NCBI GenBank assembly: GCA_949373155.1
Contig: CASICK010000008.1
Span: forward strand, 1-45,074
Source: an uncultured Synechococcus sp.
GTDB lineage: Bacteria; Cyanobacteriota; Cyanobacteriia; PCC-6307; Cyanobiaceae
DNA: 45,074 nt
Direction: 5' to 3'
Shown: one piece after another, positions 1 through 8,047 of the stretch
Position numbering within the stretch: position 1 is the stretch's first letter
How the letters are laid out: the number at the start of each line of letters is the position of its first letter
Translations under genes and position numbers: made by a program
The notes under the pieces: model-generated
What the model saw: the letters and a program-made list of their open reading frames with translations, nothing else
Databases searched by the model: none
What the model was told of the DNA's origin: nothing

Positions 1-396
1 GTGATTCCAAAGACCCACGATTTAATGCATTGGCAAATTGGAGACCAAGGGTTTTCCATGGGTTTATCCCCTAAAGTGCCCGAAGCGATTGCCACTACAT
101 TGCAACCATGGCTGTGCGAATGGCTCCATGTTCATGGCACAGATCTCAATAGCATTCAGCATTGGGCCATTCATCCTGGAGGTCCAAGAATTCTTCAAGC
201 ATGTGCTGATTCATTGTCACTCAAAGAGAATCAACTCGCTCATTCAAGACATATTCTGAGTCACTATGGAAACATGTCATCCGCAACAATATTATTTGTT
301 CTAGAGCATATGAAACAACATGGTTGCCACGGACCCTGCGTCGCGCTTGCCTTCGGGCCAGGCCTGTGCGCTGAAGTTGCATTGATCACGCTATAA
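1..396 (+). CDS. Type III polyketide synthase (chalcone/stilbene synthase family), C-terminal part, cut by window edge
   Basis: The visible 131 residues are the C-terminal half of a thiolase-fold type III polyketide synthase, which condenses malonyl-CoA extenders onto a CoA starter. Two of the three catalytic-triad elements are visible: the His in IHPGGP (about residue 58 of the visible part) and the Asn in YGNMSSAT (about residue 91). The closing loop AFGPGL near the C-terminus is also typical. The catalytic Cys would lie upstream, outside the window. The GTG at base 1 is only the first codon in frame and not the true start, because full enzymes are about 350-400 residues. Two P450 genes lie within 6 kb and could act on a polyketide product, but that link is inference. 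Confidence 0.85.
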   Translation: MIPKTHDLMHWQIGDQGFSMGLSPKVPEAIATTLQPWLCEWLHVHGTDLNSIQHWAIHPGGPRILQACADSLSLKENQLAHSRHILSHYGNMSSATILFVLEHMKQHGCHGPCVALAFGPGLCAEVALITL

Positions 397-495
397 AAAC
401 ATTTCAAGTATCTGCCTAGTCGCACCATTTAATAATCGCAATTCCAATGGAGGGCTCTCGCTTATTATAGTTTGTGTGTTGTTGAGCAAATAGAG

Positions 496-993
496 ATGAA
501 ACGATTTTATGCAGGGATTTTGACGGCACTATTTCTTGCCATTCTGCCTCTTTCAGTGGATGCACAGCAGACAGCAGCTGTCGTAGTCCCATCACTGAAT
601 TCGGCGACCCTCCCTGAAATTGCCATTTATCGGTCTGAGAGTTGTGGATGCTGCACGAAATGGGGAGAACACGTAGGAACAGCAGGTTTCCCTATCCAAG
701 ACAAGGTGATTGAAAATATGGAAGCTTTCAAACAAGCCAATGGAATCACACCAGAGTTGTCCTCTTGCCACACTGCAGTTGTTGATGGCTATGTCGTAGA
801 GGGACATGTTCCGGCAGAATCCATCAAAAAAATGTTGAACGAACGTCCAGACATCCGAGGGCTTACAGCACCTGGAATGCCGATGGGATCTCCTGGAATG
901 GAAACAGCAGGTGTTAAAGCTGAAGCCTTTGATGTTCTTGCGATTGCGCAGGACGGTACGACCACTGTGTTTGATCAGATCAGACCTGATTAA
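496..993 (+). CDS. Secreted DUF411 metal-binding protein
   Basis: A 165-residue protein with an N-terminal signal peptide (MKRFYAGIL followed by a hydrophobic stretch, cleavage likely after VDA). The mature part has the DUF411 hallmarks: a CGCC motif in SCGCCTKWGEHV soon after the signal, a Cys-His pair in SSCHTAVVDGY, and the PMGSPGME segment near the C-terminus. DUF411 proteins are periplasmic and often encoded beside copper or other metal resistance genes; the CGCC site is thought to bind metal. I chose the ATG at 496 over an in-frame TTG at 472 because the signal peptide begins there. The DUF305/DUF3721 operon 9.5 kb away supports a metal-handling theme, but the two are not an operon. Confidence 0.85.
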   Translation: MKRFYAGILTALFLAILPLSVDAQQTAAVVVPSLNSATLPEIAIYRSESCGCCTKWGEHVGTAGFPIQDKVIENMEAFKQANGITPELSSCHTAVVDGYVVEGHVPAESIKKMLNERPDIRGLTAPGMPMGSPGMETAGVKAEAFDVLAIAQDGTTTVFDQIRPD

Positions 994-1044
994 TCGTTTT
1001 CCTTTAACGAAGGGAGACTCTCTGCCTCCCGATACTTGGTCTGG

Positions 1045-1224
1045 ATGAGGAACTTTCTCATCTCCGTCATCGCTTGGCTAAGGTTTATCCCACATCCCAA
1101 TGCATCAGCATCTTGGCTACAAAACAAATATTGGATTCAGCTCTGTCAGGAAACTGATCAAAAGTTAATGCACGCGCAGTTCAAAAACCAAGACCTAGGA
1201 AGACTGATCAGACAAACGCATTAA
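1045..1224 (+). CDS. Doubtful small hypothetical ORF
   Basis: A 59-codon frame from ATG 1045 with a short hydrophobic N-terminal stretch (MRNFLISVIAWL) and a polar remainder. Its 3' end overlaps the 3' end of the convergent DUF2834 gene by 30 bases. I recognise no family and see no clear ribosome binding site. It could be a small single-pass membrane protein or a chance open frame. Confidence 0.22.
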   Translation: MRNFLISVIAWLRFIPHPNASASWLQNKYWIQLCQETDQKLMHAQFKNQDLGRLIRQTH

Positions 1225-1560
1225 GTTGCGCTCTCTATTAAACATAAATAGACCGAATGAAAACGCAAAAGAGATACCAAAAGTACCAACAAAGTAGAGG
1301 TACCAATACTTCATTTTCAGCCTCAATGCCTCGGCAACGATGAAGGCAAAAGCAGCAATCAAAACGAGAGTCAAATCAGCAGCAATAAAACCGGCGGAAG
1401 CATTCGCCCAGACGCCCTGAGAAAATAGGTCGACAATCTCCAGCGGATCAGTCAGGCCTAGAGCTTCAGTTTCTTGGATAAACTGATAGATGCAATACCA
1501 AGGCCAGACAATCCCCCCGACTGCGGTGGCGGCATAAATGATCAAGCGTAGTTTTGCCAT
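1195..1560 (-). CDS. DUF2834 family membrane protein
   Basis: A 121-residue protein with three to four predicted membrane helices: one at the N-terminus (LIIYAATAVGGIVWPWYCIY), one around FIAADLTLVLIAAFAFIVA, and one near the C-terminus (YWYLYFVGTFGISFAFSFGLFMF). The arrangement, the conserved FIAADL segment, the RLKMKYWYLY loop and the closing FxxxRERNL all match DUF2834, a family of small inner-membrane proteins of unknown function found in cyanobacteria and proteobacteria. It begins with a plain ATG at 1560 and stands alone between the DUF411 gene and the broken P450. Confidence 0.75.
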   Translation of the reverse strand: MAKLRLIIYAATAVGGIVWPWYCIYQFIQETEALGLTDPLEIVDLFSQGVWANASAGFIAADLTLVLIAAFAFIVAEALRLKMKYWYLYFVGTFGISFAFSFGLFMFNRERNLMRLSDQSS

Positions 1561-1700
1561 AATAAAAAGGATGGAATTCCTAATATGTCACAGGGCAAGC
1601 AGCTTGCAAGCACAAATGCTACAGAATTACCTTGAATCCTACTAACAGTAGAAAGTATAATCACATGATCCAGAATAAGTACTCTTGCTAAATGATGTGA

Positions 1701-3096
1701 TCAACTAAGGTCTACATCACTAGGAGCCGGTACAATATTTAGTCGGTAGGAATCCGTGGGAATTCGAATAGGAACAAGAGTGTATGGAATCGACTCAGTC
1801 TCATCTGAACCACTCTCCCAATGCTGAATTGTTTGCATCCAACGCACCAAAAAAATCCTCACACTGAGCTCAGCCAATGGCAAGCCAGGACAGCCATGTT
1901 TGCCAATCCCTCCTGGGAACCAACCTTCCTTGGGAAGCCGAAGGGCACTCCCAGCGAAAGGGCATCCACGTCCCTGTTTGAGATTGCGTTGGACATCTCG
2001 TTCACTCATCCAGCGTTCAGGGGCAAATGACTGAGGCTCTGGGAACAATGCAGACATTGCGTTTCCGATTCGCGGGTCAGCCGTCACGACGGTGCCCGCT
2101 GGGATCCGATATCCAGAAACCTCAATGTCTTCAGAGGTAATCCGAAAACCGCCTCCAGCCGGGGGGATTAATCGAAGCGATTCACGCAGCACTCCCTGGA
2201 CGAAGGGAAGATCCCAAGCAGCGAGGTGGCCTGGCTGTTTCGGGAGACTCCAGATTGTGATCCATTGCCTCCTTGAGAACCTGATCTCTCACATCAACAC
2301 GATGTCGGGTTTGGATTAAACAACTGGCCATCAAGGAGGCAACTTCGATATAGGCCCCCCACACCATCAAGACGGTGGCGGTCGCAATGCGTTCATCACT
2401 CCACGGCTGTCCATGTTCATCGAGATTGTTAGTGAAAATCCGGAAACAAGCTCCGTCCAGTTCGCCGCGTCGATATTTGCCCAAGCGCACTTCCATGCTC
2501 TGCTGGAGCGCAGCTAGTGACTTCTCTCCCTTCCGAAACGAAGGAAGCTGCTTGCTAAGACTCAGAAGTGCATCGTTGTAAGAGATAAAAGCTTCGATCT
2601 CATCCTTCGTTAACGATTCACCAGCAAAGAGTTCTGAATAGAGATTGAGACAAAGATGCTTCGCATCGAGCGCGATACACGTACTCCCCTGTTGAGCAAT
2701 GTTGGATGTGAACTGCACCATGCAGCGATTGATCTGTGGTAGGTACGACTCAAGATTGGTTGGACTGAAGAGAGCGGAATAGCCACGTCGCGTGGATCGA
2801 TGTTTCTCACCAGCCTGATTTAAAGCACCGTCTGCTGTGTGTAAGGCGGTAAAGGCGGCTGGTAACGCGCTTTCACTAATGCTGCGCTCAAGGCGGATGA
2901 ACTGCTCAACCGCATCTGGACCACCAACAACGGCCGTAGGACGAAAGAAGAGGGTTGTGCCGAAAACTGGTCCAAACTGTTGGTGGCGTTCTGCGATGAA
3001 ACCGTCAGGATCCCGCAGGTAAGCGATGGATTCGCGCACCCCGATCAACGGACCCGTTCTGCAAGGAAGAGGACGCAAGCTGTTGGTGGTGCTCAT
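1701..3096 (-). pseudogene. Cytochrome P450 split by one frameshift, with divergent I-helix and heme loop
   Basis: Two adjacent frames together give one P450 of about 460 residues, the usual length. The upstream frame (from ATG 3096) carries the N-terminal part through the I-helix. The downstream frame (readable from about 2260 to 1701) carries LRESLRL (ExxR of helix K), FAPERW (PERF-like) and the cysteine loop GGIGKHGCPG. The frames meet near 2240-2262; the downstream frame continues sensibly upstream as AAWDLPFVQGVLRE, so one extra base (or two missing) explains the break. The I-helix reads WGAYIEVASLMA where most P450s have AGxETT, so the oxygen-activating acid-alcohol pair is missing. The heme loop lacks the usual Phe seven residues before Cys. 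This could be a recent pseudogene or a sequence error in an atypical P450. Confidence 0.8.
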
Positions 3097-3162
3097 TCGC
3101 GTCAATGACTGGCCAGAGAAATCATCAGTAGCAGATCAGCCGTGGCAGGGTTCCCTGAGGGA

Positions 3163-3639
3163 TCAATCCAGCTTCAAGCTGATTGGCGCGGTAAGCGCGT
3201 GAGAATTATGGTCGGTGAGATTGGTATCACCTAACTCCAGGTTGTAAAACAGGGCAGAAGGTGCATGAAAAAAGGGCCCAGCGTGCCATGTGCCCTGATG
3301 AAGCTTCACAGCTTCGCCTGGGAGAACTTGCACCAAATGCACAGATGCAGCACAAAGCTCCTCTGGGACGAGCTCGGAGGCGGCTACAGCTAACCACCAC
3401 GGCTGGGCGTCGGCAGAACCTAAGCACTGGGTAGCCCGCTGGTGACGGGTCATGCTTGCCAGCACCGCCGGACGATGGCGTAAGCGCATCACGTAATAGC
3501 GCAGGTCAGTGCCCTCAAAGTTGAGTTGGGCGTCAACGTCGCTATGGGGCGTCATGTCATCCACAGGGATGATCGCAGTACCAAACCTCTCAAACCTGCA
3601 GTTCTGCAAGGGAAGGGAGGTCAGTGTCGCTGCAGTCAT
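3163..3639 (-). CDS. Ureidoglycolate lyase-like (AllA family) cupin protein
   Basis: A 158-residue protein resembling the ureidoglycolate lyase/hydrolase family, which cleaves ureidoglycolate to glyoxylate and urea in purine breakdown. The C-terminal third fits best: VHLVQVLPGEAVKLHQGTWH, then FYNLELGDTNLTDHNSH, the His/Glu-rich cupin segments that form the active site. In the middle, RLRHRPAVLASMTRHQRATQ fits the family pattern in which MTRHxxxTQ includes a His. Its ATG is embedded in an ATGA overlap with a 31-codon ORF upstream, which suggests translational coupling. No other purine-degradation gene lies nearby, so the substrate is inferred from family only. Confidence 0.7.
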   Translation of the reverse strand: MTAATLTSLPLQNCRFERFGTAIIPVDDMTPHSDVDAQLNFEGTDLRYYVMRLRHRPAVLASMTRHQRATQCLGSADAQPWWLAVAASELVPEELCAASVHLVQVLPGEAVKLHQGTWHAGPFFHAPSALFYNLELGDTNLTDHNSHALTAPISLKLD

Positions 3640-3731
3640 GACGCAATGATCTCTTGGTATAGCTCTAGCTCATCGCGTAGTGAGATTGATGTTCCAAGTC
3701 CAACAACTAGAAACAGCAGCGGTCTTATCAT
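3636..3731 (-). CDS. Putative 31-residue single-pass membrane peptide coupled to the ureidoglycolate-lyase-like gene
   Basis: From ATG 3731 (or the adjacent TTG at 3734) the minus strand reads MIRPLLFLVVGLGTSISL followed by the charged tail RDELELYQEIIAS and TGA at 3636. The N-terminal two thirds form one hydrophobic helix with an Arg before it, and the tail is acidic. Its stop overlaps the start of the next gene as ATGA, the arrangement expected of coupled genes. A real gene is plausible because composition and overlap agree, but no strong ribosome binding site precedes the ATG. The 290 bases between it and the gene at 4026 hold no frame I can support. Confidence 0.5.
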   Translation of the reverse strand: MIRPLLFLVVGLGTSISLRDELELYQEIIAS

Positions 3732-4025
3732 CAAACCACAAATGATGACAAGATTCTCTGATAAGCGTAATTAATAGAGCCTGCAAAAACACTGATCACC
3801 AGGAAGAATCTGCAACTGTCACAAAGCACAAGCTTTGGCAAGTTCTTGGGGCGTGACACTCCAAACATTGACTCTGAGAACCAAGCATTACCACAAGATC
3901 CAAGGCCTGATCTCAAAGTCACCGCCTCCATTGGATTTGTCAGACATTCCGAACAAAATATTTCTGAAATATCAAGGCAAAGCCTAGGTTGATGCATTAA
4001 AAAGAGGAGATCGGACTGGTATCAA

Positions 4026-4406
4026 GTGACCACAAAGCAACAGGCGCATTCGATTATCAAGGAATGCCTTGAGACCAACAGTGCATGGGTTGAAACCTTT
4101 AACGAACTTGGCTGTGTGCTCGCATTCGACCTCGACCCGATGCTTGAAGGGACCGTTACTGTGGACTTCATCGTTAAAGATCTTTGGGACAAAGGGATTA
4201 GGGCAACGCAAGACGAAGTGGTTAAAAGTATTTGCAGCTATGCCATTGAGAATGATTATGTGTGGTCAGTAGAAACCATTTTTGACAATTATGATTACAC
4301 TGCTAAGACCCTTGAAAATCTTGGCGAAGACAGCAAAGCATTATTGACTGATATGGCTGATGATTCAGGCAATGAAGCTTTTAAATCAATGGCAAAAGCT
4401 GGATAA
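4026..4406 (+). CDS. Hypothetical acidic protein
   Basis: A 126-residue acidic protein starting at GTG 4026; a purine-rich stretch (AAAAAGAGGAGAT) ends about 13 bases upstream and can serve as the ribosome binding site. No signal peptide or membrane segment is visible. The N-terminal third (TTKQQAHSIIKECLETNS) is helical, the middle has alternating hydrophobic residues (TVTVDFIVKDLW), and the C-terminus is a polar helix rich in Asp and Glu. I do not recognise the family. It stands alone in an AT-rich stretch between the ureidoglycolate-lyase-like gene and a ligase remnant. Confidence 0.6.
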   Translation: MTTKQQAHSIIKECLETNSAWVETFNELGCVLAFDLDPMLEGTVTVDFIVKDLWDKGIRATQDEVVKSICSYAIENDYVWSVETIFDNYDYTAKTLENLGEDSKALLTDMADDSGNEAFKSMAKAG

Positions 4407-4685
4407 TAGATAACAAGCTGAGAACAATAAAACCAGCTTTGATAAGATTTGAGACATATTAACAGTAGCACTGGTTGAATTAATTCAAGTGGTGAGATGC
4501 AAATAGAAAGAACTTTATAACACTTAAGCCTTGTAAGTACTTTTATCAATAACATTCAGCATAGACTTGCAATAAGTTATCCCATTAATCCTTTCAGCTA
4601 GATTACAAATAGCAATGCCTTTTGTAGTGCATGAGGAGCGTAAATCATTTTACTAGAAATGAAACCATGAACCGTGAGCTGTCGC

Positions 4686-4856
4686 TCAATGCTTGGAAGT
4701 CATGGAATGAAGAGCCACACGGTTGATCTTTCCCACAGAATTAAGAGGAAGAGAGGGAAGTATCTGCAGCCGGGTGGGCCAGTGATTAACCAGGTCTGCG
4801 GCATCGTTCAGTACTTGAGGACAGCTCCACCCACGCAGACAATGCATAAATGGGAA
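4686..4856 (-). pseudogene. 3' remnant of an AMP-forming acyl/aryl-CoA ligase
   Basis: The minus strand has an open frame of 56 codons without a start that ends at TGA 4686. It contains NDAADLVNHWPTRLQ, then LPLNSVGKINRVAL and the tail HSMTSKH. The segment LPxNxxGKxxRxxL is the C-terminal A10 motif of the AMP-binding superfamily (acyl-CoA synthetases, MenE, acetyl-CoA synthetase), in which the Lys contacts the adenylate. A stop lies immediately upstream in frame at 4857-4859 and nothing ligase-like continues beyond it, so only the last part of a once larger gene seems to remain. The match is by motif only; the original substrate cannot be told. Confidence 0.5.
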
Positions 4857-4946
4857 TCATTCTCATTATGTCCGATCAAATGTCACTTGCGTCTGTACAA
4901 AGTGTTCAAATCCACGAGGTTGATGCAACACGATGCGTAATTAAGG

Positions 4947-5189
4947 ATGAATGGGAGTCCATCGATGGGGCTGCAATTGCAATCCGCTGAGTTCCTCCAT
5001 GAGGACGGCATCACCTACTGCATCCGCCGCGACACGCTGGAGCAGGACTTCACTATTTACGAAAAGCGCGATGGCCAATGGCTCGATTGCGGAATCGATC
5101 AGGCGGTGAAAGATCTGAACTTTGCCGAGTTCAAGCGCCTTGGCTTGCTGAGCAAAAAGATCATGGATGCCGATCAGTGGTTGGCATAG
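4947..5189 (+). CDS. Small conserved-looking hypothetical protein
   Basis: An 80-residue soluble protein (74 residues if the second ATG at 4965 is used). It has alternating beta-like segments (ITYCIRRDTLEQDFTIYEKRDGQWLDCGID) and a C-terminal helix (LNFAEFKRLGLLSKKIMDADQWLA). I do not recognise a family. The start is uncertain: an AAGG lies directly before ATG 4947, too close for normal spacing, and the second ATG has no better site. Its 3' end overlaps the convergent P450 gene by 29 bases. Confidence 0.6.
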   Translation: MNGSPSMGLQLQSAEFLHEDGITYCIRRDTLEQDFTIYEKRDGQWLDCGIDQAVKDLNFAEFKRLGLLSKKIMDADQWLA

Positions 5190-6435
5190 CTCTCACCATC
5201 AGGCCGCTGCGGGGCGAGGGGCTGGGCACCAGCTGCAAGGAAAGGTCTTGATCCGGTTCCAGCTGCAGCTTTACCTTCTGGAGCAGACCTACCACCATCA
5301 AACGAATCTCCAGTTCCGCCAGGGCCTTGCCGAGGCACACCCTCTCTCCTCCTCCAAAAGGGAGCAGAGTTTGATCAAAGGAACCATCAAGATGGCGTTG
5401 GGGGCGGAAGTGGGACAGATCGCTGCTATCCATTTGCCCGGAGGGGCTAAGGGCCACTTGGATCACACTGTTCTCTGGCACCTCCACATCCGCTAACTCA
5501 ATCTTGCGCAGGCTGCGGCGGAAGAACCCACCCACTGGTGGGGTCTGGCGCATCACCTCCAATACCGTGGCATCAAGACGAGCTGATTGCGGTATTGAGG
5601 TGGCTGGCCACGGAGACTCCATCAGCTCAGGAAGCAACCATTGCATCACCTCCGGCTGGATCAGCAGGGCCCGAAACAGGCAGCTCAGCGATGAAGCTGT
5701 GGTCTCATAGCCGGCGAACAGCAAAAGCAACAATTGTTCCGCCAGGTCGTCGTCATCCAGTGGAATCCCAGCTTCATCAAGACCACCACTGATCAGATCA
5801 AGCCCCCCCCGATTGCTGCCCTGTTGCAACACCTGCTTGATGCGCTTGAGCAAACGCTGGCGTGCGGCCATGGCACGAGCGAAGGGAGTACCGGGGATCG
5901 CCAGAGGAAGTGAAAACAGGGCCTTGGTCCAGATCTCAAAATCAGCGAAGAGCACCTCACGGCTTTCTCGATCCAGCCCCAGAACAGTGGTGGCGATCAC
6001 CGCAAAAGCAAAGCGGCGCATCATCGCTGATAACGACACGCAACCAGGGCTTTGGATCAGATCATTGGCGAGCTCATCGATCAGCCCGGTAATCGATGGG
6101 GTGTAGCGGACCAACGCAGCGCTTGAAAACAACTGCCCAACAACCCTGCGCCGGGCTTTATGGCCAGGTCCGCTGCGATTGGCCAAAGAGCGGCTCCCAA
6201 GCAACTGCTTCACACTTTCGGGCCACCAGCCCTCTAAGGAGTCGCCTTGATTGAGCAACTCCGTAATCGCTCGTTCTCCGCGGATGAACACGATGCGCTG
6301 CGCCAGCAACTTGGTGGCAAACACATCTCCATAGGCGTCAAACCGCCGCTGGGCAAACGACGGATCATTGAAGAAATCAAGGGTCTCCTTGAGTCCGGTC
6401 ACGGCAGCGGTGCTGGGCAAAGGCTTTGCAGTCAT
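5161..6435 (-). CDS. Cytochrome P450
   Basis: A complete 424-residue soluble P450 monooxygenase. Motifs appear in the right order: I-helix LLFAGYETTASS (about residues 240-251) with the full acid-alcohol pair, EVMR of helix K followed by QTPPVGGFFRR, the PERF-region HFRPQRHLD, and the heme loop FGGGERVCLGKALAELE, whose Cys is the iron ligand. There is no N-terminal membrane anchor, as usual for bacterial P450s. The general look is that of CYP120-like cyanobacterial enzymes, some of which act on retinoids, but the substrate here is unknown. The redox partner is not encoded nearby. Its normal I-helix contrasts with the degenerate one in the neighbouring broken P450. Confidence 0.93.
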   Translation of the reverse strand: MTAKPLPSTAAVTGLKETLDFFNDPSFAQRRFDAYGDVFATKLLAQRIVFIRGERAITELLNQGDSLEGWWPESVKQLLGSRSLANRSGPGHKARRRVVGQLFSSAALVRYTPSITGLIDELANDLIQSPGCVSLSAMMRRFAFAVIATTVLGLDRESREVLFADFEIWTKALFSLPLAIPGTPFARAMAARQRLLKRIKQVLQQGSNRGGLDLISGGLDEAGIPLDDDDLAEQLLLLLFAGYETTASSLSCLFRALLIQPEVMQWLLPELMESPWPATSIPQSARLDATVLEVMRQTPPVGGFFRRSLRKIELADVEVPENSVIQVALSPSGQMDSSDLSHFRPQRHLDGSFDQTLLPFGGGERVCLGKALAELEIRLMVVGLLQKVKLQLEPDQDLSLQLVPSPSPRSGLMVRAMPTTDRHP

Positions 6436-6615
6436 GGGCCCAAGCGCTAGGAAGCCATCAAGCTATCGCTTTAATCAGCTGCGTTTTTGAGGGCAGACGG
6501 CGCATCCAACGTTTTTAGAGAATTAAATAAGGCAATGAGTGAAGTCCTGGTACAGAAGGAAATCACCGTGTTTTTTGCGATCTAAATTACAAACAGAGAA
6601 GAGAGAGGGTTTGTC

Positions 6616-8020
6616 ATGAACAAGAAGGTGGTTGTCAAGAAGGTGGTTGTACTCGATACCAATGTTCTCTCTGCATGATCCAGAAGCTCCAAGCAGCTTC
6701 GGATCCGATCGCATTGTTCTCCCGATTCAGGTGATCGAGGAAATTGATCGCTTCAAGCGGGATCCCTCTGAGAAGGGTCGCAACTCCCGTCGGGTCGCCC
6801 GGCTGCTCGATGGTCTGCGGGAGCGGGGCAACCTCGCAGACGGCGTTCCGTTAACGCCTGATGGCGACGGCACCCTCGAGGTGGCGTTCTGCCGGGCTGA
6901 AACCTTGGCCCAGTTGCCACCGGAACTCCGCGGTGGCGGCGGCGACAACAACATCCTGGCTGTGGCTCTGGAACAGATGCGGGCTAAGGGCCTAAGCGAA
7001 GCTCCAGAGGTGGTGTTGATCACCAAAGACACCAATTTGCGCATCAAAGCTGATGCCGTAGGCCTAGCCGCACAGGATTACGCCAACGACAAAGTGGCGA
7101 TCTCCGACCTCTATCCGGGGGCAAGAGGCGTGAAGGTCTCAGCTGATCTCATCGATGAGTTGCACCAAAACGGACGTCTTTCCTTGAAGGCCCTGCCCGC
7201 TGAAGCGGTGGCGTCGCTGCAGCCCAATGAGGGCGTGACCCTGATTGATCGAGACAGCTCAGACCACACCTTCCTGGCGCGTCAACACGGCGATTCGGGA
7301 GAACTAGAACCTCTGGTTTGGCTGAAACGCGCCCGCCTCGGTCGCCTAAAGCCACGCAACCGCGAACAGAACTTTGCCCTCGATTTGCTGCTGGATCCAT
7401 CTGTGGAACTCGTCACCCTTGTGGGTAAAGCCGGCACCGGCAAAACCTTGCTGGCGATTGCGGCCGGCTTGCATCAGGTGGCGGATGAGCATCGCTATGC
7501 CCGGCTGCTGGTGACCCGTCCGCCAATCTCACTCGGCAAAGAGATCGGCTTTTTGCCGGGAACTCTGGACGAGAAACTTGCTCCTTGGATGCAACCGATC
7601 GTGGACAACCTTGATTTCCTGACGGGTGATGCCATGAGCAATGAGCAAAAGGATGATCGCCGCCGCCATGGTGGTGGTCCAAAAAGCTCCTGGTCTGATC
7701 TCCGCGAGATGGGACTTCTAGAAGTAGAAGCCATCAATTACATCCGTGGACGATCGATTCCTCATCAATTCATGGTGGTCGACGAGGCACAAAATCTCAC
7801 CCCTCATGAGGTGAAAACAATCGTGACTCGTGTGGGTGAAGGAACAAAGATCGTGTTCACCGGTGACCCCTATCAGATTGATAACCCCTACGTGGATGCG
7901 GAGAGCAACGGTCTCACTTGGCTTGCAGAGCGCTTAAAAGGTCAAACCCTCGTGGGTCATATGACCTTGACGCGGGGAGAACGAAGTGCATTGGCTGAAC
8001 TAGCAGCCAACATGTTGTGA
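6616..8020 (+). CDS. PIN-PhoH fusion ATPase, with frameshift near the 5' end
   Basis: The main 1.36-kb frame encodes a PIN ribonuclease-type domain followed by a PhoH ATPase domain: Walker A VGKAGTGKTLLAIAAG, Walker B MVVDEAQNLTPHE, and the GDPYQIDNPY segment. The PIN start is in another frame: ATG 6616 begins MNKKVVVKKVVVLDTNVLS and then meets TGA. Family members read LDTNVLLHDP, so one extra base in the CTCTCT run near 6664-6671 shifts the frame. A 15-base tandem duplication sits just before it. If translation starts at ATG 6662 in the main frame, the product lacks the first PIN acidic residue (DTN) and nuclease function would be doubtful, while the ATPase would remain intact. Confidence 0.88.
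6621..6650 (+). repeat. 15-bp perfect tandem duplication inside the phoH-like 5' end
   Basis: The unit CAAGAAGGTGGTTGT occurs twice, at 6621-6635 and 6636-6650, with no mismatch. It adds five codons and produces KKVVVKKVVV before the PIN motif LDTN. The duplication keeps frame by itself. Confidence 0.95.
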
Positions 8021-8047
8021 AGGAGCAGCCCATGTTCTTCAAATTTC

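Noticed and set aside
38..259. 73-codon open frame inside the polyketide synthase region
   Set aside because: It is out of frame with the clear type III PKS motifs HPGG and GNMSSAT.
3731..3997. 88-codon minus-strand frame between the short membrane ORF and the gene at 4026
   Set aside because: Composition is erratic, with many Cys and no helix or strand pattern, and no ribosome binding site. It ends at the position where the better-supported 31-codon ORF starts in another frame.
4900..4915. GTTCAAATCC resembling a tRNA T-arm
   Set aside because: No matching stem, anticodon loop or acceptor arm could be folded around it.
4674..4940. 88-codon plus-strand ORF
   Set aside because: It is antisense to the ligase remnant, rich in Cys, Arg and Pro without pattern, and explained as a shadow frame of that remnant.
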